From Pyxicephalus adspersus (taxonomy: Eukaryota > Chordata > Amphibia > Anura > Pyxicephalidae): 64,000 nt of DNA. The position numbers and the translations under genes were made by a program. The notes below the pieces were generated by a model that was given only the letters and a program-made list of their open reading frames with translations, searched no databases and was not told the DNA's origin. The stretch covers positions 12,834,491 to 12,898,490 of the forward strand of contig NC_092863.1 of NCBI RefSeq assembly GCF_032062135.1, in the 5' to 3' direction. How positions within the stretch are numbered: the first letter of the stretch is position 1; every line of letters begins with the position of its first letter. Positions 40,601 to 49,600 of this stretch are shown here, in pieces.

Positions 40601-43600
40601 TCAAGGCTTTATGAGCTACTCACACAAAGTACTGTGCCTAGAGCCCCTATATACACCAGATACTGGGAGAGGGACTTGGCTGGTCTCATAACTGGAGACG
40701 ACTGGGAAACATCATTTACCCTCACACACAAGCTGGCGTTGACTTGTAAAGCCCAGGAGGTTAACTATAAAATCTTGTCTAGGTGGTATTGTTGTCCTGT
40801 GGATCTGCATAGAATCTCTTCCACAAACTTGGATCGCTGTTGGCGATGCCTATCGCATCAAGGGACAATGCTTCATATTTGGTGGGAATGCTCAAAGATA
40901 TTTTGTTTCTGGGATGTGATTATTCAGATATTTAATGACTGCTCCGGTTCTACTGTACCCAACACCCCTAATGTGGCTCTTTTATCTATGATCCCGGGTT
41001 CACTTAAAAGTATTAAAAGGGGTGCCCTGAGCCACTTTCTTACCGCAGCTAGAGTTCTTATCCCGGGATTGTGGAGGCAGCCTGTTGCTCCTTCTATAGC
41101 TGACTGGGTATCCGGACTTGAAAAAATCCGCCATATGTAAATGCTAGTGGCGGAAGATGATGACAGAATGGAACAATTTAAAATAGTTTGGTCCACGTGG
41201 GATTGGTTTAAAGAATCTCCCTGACTCCAAATGTACATATCTTAATGTTCTCGTATATTTGTTAGGGCGCTATCTTTGTATTAAGGGTTTTCTCATACTT
41301 TTTCCAACCTTGTGTGGTGCACATTCTCTTTTCCCCTTTCCTTCCCTACCCCCCTCCTTGGGCTGCAGTGTTTTTTTTATTTTTTTACAGTTTTTTTGGT
41401 TAAAAGATGTTTACACATGTATATAGCTATACAGGCGGCTTAAGATTGTTAGAATATTATTTATGTTCCATGATTCTAGGAGTATCTTTGTTAATCTTTG
41501 TATATTTGTGTTGATTTGTTTTATTCTGATTCATGAAGGTTTTGACAGATTATTGCTAAGTTTATCAGGGTACATGCTGTATCTAAGATGTGTATTTTAT
41601 GCTTATACGAAGCCAATGCCGTTACGGGTTAATACGTTTTAATGTTTGCTATGTATAGTTGTTTATTTCTCTTTGAAATCTCAATAAAGCTGATTGACAC
41701 AAAAAATGTGCAATAAACATGATCAAATATTCCTGTCTGGGTTACCCAATCCTAGGGGCATACCCTGTTGTTAAAATATTAAATCTTTATTTGAGGACAG
41801 CAATATTTTTGACAGTGGTTCAATCAGCAGTGATCACTGCTGATTGAACCACTGTCTAAAATATTGCCGTCCTTGCCTGCTCCCTGCTACCTGTTAGGTG
41901 GAGCTTTATATTCCACAGGAACCAGGTACATCCACATTTGAAAAGAGATAACGTTTGAAATTGGATTTTGTATAATTATGAAATTGAGATGCTTATTGGT
42001 AAAAGATTTATCATTTTAATTTTAGATTTTTCTGTCTTCCATTTTCCATTTTCATTTGAAGAAGCATATTTAGTCTGTGAAACACGCCAAAAAACAATAG
42101 GGTATGCCCCTAGGATTGGGTAACCCAGACAGGAATATTTGATCATGTTTTTTGCACATTTTTAATGATTTTATTATGAATGTTCTTCTAAATGTTTTCT
42201 AAAAAAGATATTATGTTTGATATAGAGGTACAATTGATTATTGATGGCCTAAAAAGTCCCATTCTTTGACCTAACCCCTCAAATCTTTATCTTAAATCCA
42301 TTGCAAAACTGTTGTTCTGCAAGATATCAGCTGTTCTTCATTTCCCAGGATCTAGTTAGAAGGAGTATGATGTCATCTTTGCCCAGGCACATCGAATAGA
42401 AGGCAGGGGTGGGAGTACAACATTTTAGGTCTACTAGTTTTATATTTTTGCAAGGACACTTTGACTAGTATAGGTTACTTTATATTTACCAAAAGATTTG
42501 CTTTGATGAAGTCCTTGTATTTGCTTTCTTATGTAGGCATTTATGTTTTAGTAATTTGTTGTATTTATTTTTCTAAGACATTTATCATAATCGGATATTT
42601 AAACATCTTTTCATGCAAAGGTGCATTTCACGCTACAATGTAGTAGAATGTGCTACTTTAACACCTCTGGAGTGCTGCTGTGGGAGTGTTACTTACATTA
42701 TATCACATTGTATGGCTTTCTGCTCACCTTCACTTACAGCCAGGTAGCAATTGCTTTTGAAATATGGTGGGAACATTACCTTGCTGAAAATATGGACAAT
42801 TAAATCTCAACTCAAGATAAAAGAATGCAAAAGCAAGGGTAAAACTTCCGTGGAAACCACATGCATGGCTATGAGCTGATGTTAAAGTTGCTTAAGTGCA
42901 GAAAAATTAAGAGTACCACAATAACTTTTTACTTGGATATAAATACAGGTGTTGCTTTGGTCCAAGGAACTTTTTTAAACCAGTGCAAAATAAATTCCTT
43001 TATTATTAAAAATGTAAATTTTAAAGGGTACATGCTAGATTCTAGTTTGAATCATATTAAATCTAAAAGTGCCATGTTTTTCACTGCTTTTTAGAGCTCC
43101 TGGCTTCTGCAAGTTTACACTGCTAGTTCTTGAGACACTGCAGTGTGAAGTATGGCAATTTGTTTTTTTTTTTTGCCATTTCCTGCAGTTTCTGGGATTT
43201 AAGTGGATATATTCCTCAAACGGACCACATTAGGTGTGCAAAGCATTACAAATCACTGAAAAGGGCCAATTTTTGTTTCCGTAAGAGCTACATTTGACAC
43301 GATGACAACATGTGCTCAGCTGACAGACAGTGGTCACCCTACAACATGAGGTCCTCCCCACCTCCTGTGTCACTGTCTGTCATTTGCAACCCCTATTTAA
43401 TGTACACCACTGCGTAATATGTTGGCGTTATATAAATCCTGTTTAATAATATTAATGAGAAGTCTGAGCAAGGACTTACTTGGCAGTAGCACTAGGTAAT
43501 TTCACCATGAAAGCTACAGGCATAAAATAATGGACACCATTTTGGAAATTACATTTGATAAAGTTTAGTTGGAGCTGTACCAGTCATCTTATGCTGCACA

Positions 43601-46600
43601 CTGGTAAAGTACAACCTTAAAGAACAAGTGATTCTCTATTTGAATCAACTGTATCTAAACAGTCTTTAGTTAACTCACATAATAAATCACATCAAAACCA
43701 TGACCCCACTTCTGGAGTTGCTGGAGACACATCTGTGTTCCGCAGCAGAAGGAGCCAAAACAAAATAATGAATTCGGGGAAAAAAATTTGGACTATACAC
43801 AAAGACTGTTTAGTGATTATTTACAAGCTCACTGGGAAATAGAAGTTTGTTTGAAGTTTAAACCCTCATCACAAATCTCTGCTGGTTTTTAGGGGAGGTG
43901 CTGCCATAGATACCTCTTTGGATCTGTGATTACCTATGGCAGCACCTCCCCGAACAAGCAATCCATCTCAGCAGTACTGAGCTAGAAAGCTGAGACTTCA
44001 AACAACTCTCAGTTCTCCTTTAGAAGTTAATGAGATCAGGGTTGTAAATCTCCAAACAGCCTTTACCTTTAAGTAAGAGCTTAACTCATTGAATAAAATG
44101 AATATCCACATTAATAACACAACTGATTGGCTGTTGGTGCTTACAGACTTTATTTAAAGTTTGCTCATCTACAGTCAAACAAGGTCTGTATGTGTGTAGA
44201 TGTTCACTAACACCAGAACAGAAAATCAAAACATGGCTCATCAGGATTCAATATGCAGGCAAGAAAGATAAGAAGTATAGTAAAAAATAAAGACATTTTT
44301 TAAAATGAAATGATGTTAAAATGAGAGCTTAGGGAACTAGAAAAAATTATCAAAATGTTAGCTGCACTTCAGTCAAATTAAACTTAAACTAAACTCCCCC
44401 CCCCCCCCCACAAATTCACCATGAGGTAGAGGTTTTTGGCAAAGTCATCTGAAAAAAAAATCTCTGGCACAAAGGCTTTTTTTAATTTTGCCTATACTGT
44501 CATGCACTGCAGAGCCCATGTCTATATGTGACAATGCTGCATATTGTACCAGACAATGGGGACAATGTAAGTGCTTCTATGTATTGCTGAGGAGCCAGCA
44601 ACAAGGATAGGGGTTCAGCAGTGACAAGTGCCGGGACCTGTCATCACTGTAGGGTGCCTAAGAAAAAAGGTATGTCCGTGCCATGATCCTCAAGTATACT
44701 ATGTTCACCCAATATTGTACTTCTTGATTCCCTGTTTTATAAAAGGAGCCTGTACAAGCTCTTTTAGGCAATTTAAACACTTCCCATTCAAGTCTTTGGA
44801 GGTTGCAGAGGTGCCAAACATATATTATTAAAAAAAAAATGCATGAAAATGCTGGTGTATTCTTCTGCCTATCAATTGAAAAAATGCACAGACATATTCG
44901 GTCTAATGCTTACTGCTTTTTGCAAGTGTTTTTGAAGGCGTAAAAAAAACTCAGTTCTCAAATCCCTTAAACTTTGCATTTAGAAATGCAATTCCATTGG
45001 GGTTTAACAAACTATGCATGTCCTTTGAAACGGTTTTTTGCATGATCTTCCAAAAACTGTAACTGCATGCATATACAGTACTATGAACTATACCGATGAA
45101 AAAAATAATTAGTGGAGTTGACCTTGTTTTAATGTCATGCACTGCTGTCTTTAACAGAATGAATTTGAATGAGGCCTTAAAGGAATCACTCCTCACCAAT
45201 ACTTTATGCCACTTATATTTACACAACATATTAATTCCCCAACAATCATTGCAAGATATACTATACGAATTATGGCAAAAAGGAACGAGAGAGAGAGACT
45301 TCTTTCTGTGAATAATTCAGAACCTAGATGGACCTAGAGGTTTTTTCATGAACCAGGGTCCTTGGATTGGATTTGTCACAGGAAATAATTGCAGTGGTAA
45401 AGAAGTGGTTTCAGTCTCCTGAACTGATAAAGCTACTGCAATACATGGAGATTCTCCGTCCACGTAGCAAATAAAGATATACCGTAGATATACACTCAAT
45501 ATCTTAACATGTCTCCTGTTTCTATTATTTCTTAAACAGAATCTGTCAAAACACATCAATGGAGTTTGAACAGCAGCTGTCCGAACTCAATAGGGGATTC
45601 CACATGGATCCCATTCCGTGACTACTGCTACTCCTTCCATTTGGAGCTCAATATTAGTCAGAAGGATGCCGCAACAAAATGCCAGAAAGGTATTTACAAA
45701 AATATTAATATCTGAAGCCTAGATCAAAGATTTTGACTCATTTAACCTTAAAAGACGCTATCATTAAACTGCAGAAATATTAATGTGAACATAAAAATTC
45801 TCTTAATTTCTGTGTTTTAGTTGGTGGTGATGTTCTGACAATCATAGATGAGACAGAAAACCTTTTCGTCTGGGAGCATCTGCAGACATATGAAAGCCAG
45901 ACAAAAGGAGCTTGGCTTGGCATGTCTTTTAGTATCAAAGGTGAGATGTTTGCCAAAAACATTTGGGGAGGGGAAGGGTTATCAATCTTCTTAGATTTAC
46001 CTAAACTTTGTAATATACACAGACCTAAACAACTAATTTATTTTTTATCTAATTAAGACAAGCCCATGTACAACCTAGCTGTTGGTAGATCTAAAGGAGG
46101 TATCTCTGTATGTTGTCAGAATACATGTGACCATGATGTAAAATCCTCTATCTACTTGCATTGCAGAAGGCTCTCTTTTGTGGAATGATAACACGCTAGT
46201 GAATTACTCCAACTGGGGTCAGCAAGACTCTGGTCCCAGCTTGCTAAGTCCAAATTCCTGTTACTGGATTGAAGGCAACAACGGAGCTTGGAGTCTGGGC
46301 TCTTGTAACAATATCAGAAAGGGAGTAATATGCAAACTATCAAGAGGTAAGCTAAACTCACACATTTTTAGTGTTGCCACAGATGGAATTTCACCAATTA
46401 GGGTAAAATAGATAAGTAGAATATTGTTTATTACATATTTAAATACATGTCACAGCAACAGGGCTATTGCCACTTGTATTAACATGATCCTTTTTATTTC
46501 CCTGATATAATTAGCAATATTACCTATAGATAAGGTATAGATTTAGGGTTAGCATTTAGCTTAGGGTAAGAAATATATTTAGAGGTTAAAACTCAACTCC

Positions 46601-49600
46601 TGATAGATGAAAAAAAAAGAGCCATTAAATTAAAGGCCTGATTTAAATAATCAAATATTGTTTGCTTCTTTTATGAGTTACAGTGCAAATTGATTGTAGT
46701 AGATATAATATATATATATATATTACATATTAATCTTGTATTGTATTCTACATATTATCTTGTATGTAGAAATGATAAAGAACAAACATTAAAAGTGTGA
46801 GGGATTAGCCAAATGCAATCCTTGCAGAGGCAGTCTATACTCCAGCTCAAATTTTAGCCCAGGTCTACTTACTCTACTCCAGCTCTACTTTATTTGCTCC
46901 AAAACAAGAATACAAAATAAGTTAATAAAAACAAATAATTTCCATTAGAGGGAACCAGCAATATCACATTCCCCTAGAAAAACTTAAATTTCAGCATTCT
47001 GTCACACTCAATCAGAATTGTTGGACCAATTACTTAACACCTTATCCTAGGAGTCTCTTTCCCAGGTGAAACTGCAGAAAACACTTTGAAATATACTATA
47101 ATATTAAAAAGAAAGCTTTACACTTAGTCTTCCCATCATTACTAGGTGCTGCACAATCTTCATCTAAACTTTCTCCCAGCAACATTTCAAGATGCCCTTT
47201 AATTTTAGAACCCATCATTTTCTTTGTTGCATTTTGCAGTTTACGTTTCTTTTTTCCCACAGCAATCATAACATTTTCAAAATAAACACATTGCATTGGG
47301 CAGTAGTCACAGAATTTTCAAGTGTAAGACTATCATTTTGCACATTATGGTCTCTATTTATAAAGCAGTAAATCTGGCATTTCCTGATGGGAATCTTTCT
47401 CGTCCATGTGTTTCACTGATATTAACTGATTTTCACTAGAGTGTTTGAGGGAATGTCAGGTTCCCTGTTTTATAAATAAAGCACTATGTTCTGGACTCCA
47501 AAGCTTTGGCACATATTTTCTGAACCCTTATCATCTTCTACCTTTTCATAGTATTTTCACTGCTATTACCGTCAGTTTGCACATAATTCACTACATTCTC
47601 AAAAGTAACTTATTAACACATTTACTACCTCCTGACCACTGCATGCAGCTTTTGAACCCTTTGACCTGGAAAATGAATATGCTTTCTCATTTATCAGGTC
47701 TGCAAGTATAACTTCTACGTGTACATTATTTTCTATGCAGAACTTGTTTGCTGAAGGGTTTACTTTATGTTATGATTACTGTTTCTTCTATCACTTTTAG
47801 GTCTGTCTGTAACTCACTTTTTAGGTTCATTTCACGGTTATCACCTGAGGTCTCTGACAATACTGGTGTGTTCCTTGGATTGTATCCAAGACATAAGTTC
47901 CTAAATTCTCCCCAGAATGTTCATTATTTAAAGGGGAAGGATTTGCACAATTTTTAAGCTTTCCTGCTTCATTTTAAAATTCTCCTGAACCTGATCATCA
48001 TTATGCCCACCATTTACCATGGGTTTCACATTTTTGTCAAACGTACTTTAACCCAATGTTGCACTGCTATAATGAAACATGAGTTGTATAAGAAATCATT
48101 CTCAACCAGAAGGTTAAGATTACTATTCTAAAATTAACGGTCAACAGATTTATCACGCTCAATTTACCCCTTTTATGTCCCGCATTTATAGTAAATGTAA
48201 TGGGCTTACCAGTCCCTCCTGAACAGTGAAGCATAGACAGGATGGAAGTTGATGAAGAAGTTCCCTCTCCTCCTGGAGCACACTAGTTGTAGCCTCTGCA
48301 ACACAACTCCCTCTGCTGATCAATGTTCCACACATTCTGCTGCCATCCTCACTCCTCTGGCTTGCTAACACAGAACTCCATCATTACAAATAATTTGCAC
48401 CTGGCTTATGCCTGGCAAGGTTTCTCTCATGCTGTCGGCACTCAAATTAAGATTTTGGCCCGGCTTGTGATGGTTGCCCCTAAAAACATTATCCTGGTTA
48501 TACTGCTTTGGTAACACAAAACCCCAGGATGGCAGATGACTCGTTTGATTCTCAAAATCCATGGCAATTTAACTGAAAAGCCAATGCTGTAAGGTTTAAT
48601 CATTCCACCATCTTGTCACTGCGCTGGTGATTCATACTCAAATCTTTTTGCATTACTGGCTGCAAACACACTGCAGTTTGGAGGGGCTTTGTCAGGCCTC
48701 TGCACATCTCTCCAACCAGTAGTTTTTTTGCAAGAAAATAAATGTCTCTTTGTTCAGAGGTAGATTTTGCCAAAACCAATCTTTCACTGTCCTTTAAGCG
48801 CCATTTCTTTTCTTTTTTCCCAGAAAACCATCTGAGACTCCTTACACACAGATTGTGGCACCTTAGCTACAATGCAGACAGGCTAGTTAAACTGATACAC
48901 AGTTTGTTAACCCTTTCACAGCTCATTAACCTTGTCAGCGACATCACAGTGTATCAGAAAAATAACTTAAATTTCAGCCTTTTGGCTCTCTATGACATAC
49001 TTGTTCAGTGCCAAAGCACTTTCGTTGTCCATCAGTGTGGATGCTTTTTGAGGACTGACAACAATTAAGTCAATTGTGACTGCACATCGGTTCCTCAAGG
49101 TTGTCTGATAGAAACCATTTGACTAATGCCTCTGCACCAGTGAGGTCTAGGCACTGGAGGAGGTAATATCCTATTTTCAGCAGGTGGTACTTTTTTGGAT
49201 CGTCTACTTTTCCTGAAATAATGCAGTCTTCAAAATAAAGATGTATTAATAGGTCATTGTAATATCTGCTTCAATGTCTGTATTGTGCATAACCATGCCT
49301 GTTAAGCAAACCATAACTAACTATTTATTTTGTGTATGTCTTTTTTGTTAGCGGAGGAAGACAGCATTAATGCATCTGGTAAGTAATATTTTAAAGCGAT
49401 TCAAAGCATTTTAGATTTTAGACTATTTGACAATAGTCAACTGGACAAATAGAGAGCTAAACTCTGAAAAGCTAAGATTTGTCGATAGATATACTTTATT
49501 TACTTTTAAATTATAGGTGGATTATAAAAAAAATAATACAAAGAATAGAAGAACAAAAGACATATTTCCCATGGTGACCAAACAGGTTTTATTTTTATTT

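Larger units (their letters stand above)
39649..42296 (+). mobile_element. Foldback composite repeat (Penelope-like?) in intron 25
   Basis: The two ends are inverted copies of one repeat. The left arm (39649-39840, continued at 41719-41795) read backwards matches the right arm (about 42091-42296) in blocks GGGTATGCCCCTAGGATTGG, AACCCAGACAGGAATATTTG, ATATTATGTTTGATATAGAG and AAAGTCCCATTCTTTGA. The arms meet at a 46-bp perfect palindrome. Only the right arm keeps the hammerhead-like region. Without the inserted LINE the element is about 770 bp. The 14-bp flanking duplication and inverted terminal units suggest a retro-type, Penelope-like element. That class is inference, and no reverse transcriptase of its own is visible. 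Confidence 0.65.
39180..45539 (+). other. mrc2: MRC2 intron 25, with nested composite repeat
   Basis: Contains the foldback composite (39649-42296) with its internal LINE, an L2-tailed repeat (43350-43454), a perfect hairpin (43892-43951) and a C-run (44396-44409). 42311-43349 and 44410-45539 hold nothing I can name. Confidence 0.7.

Noticed and set aside
48742..49068. 108-residue frame in intron 28
   Set aside because: No domain, and no acceptor/donor pair in phase with MRC2. It would disrupt the complete 30-exon frame.
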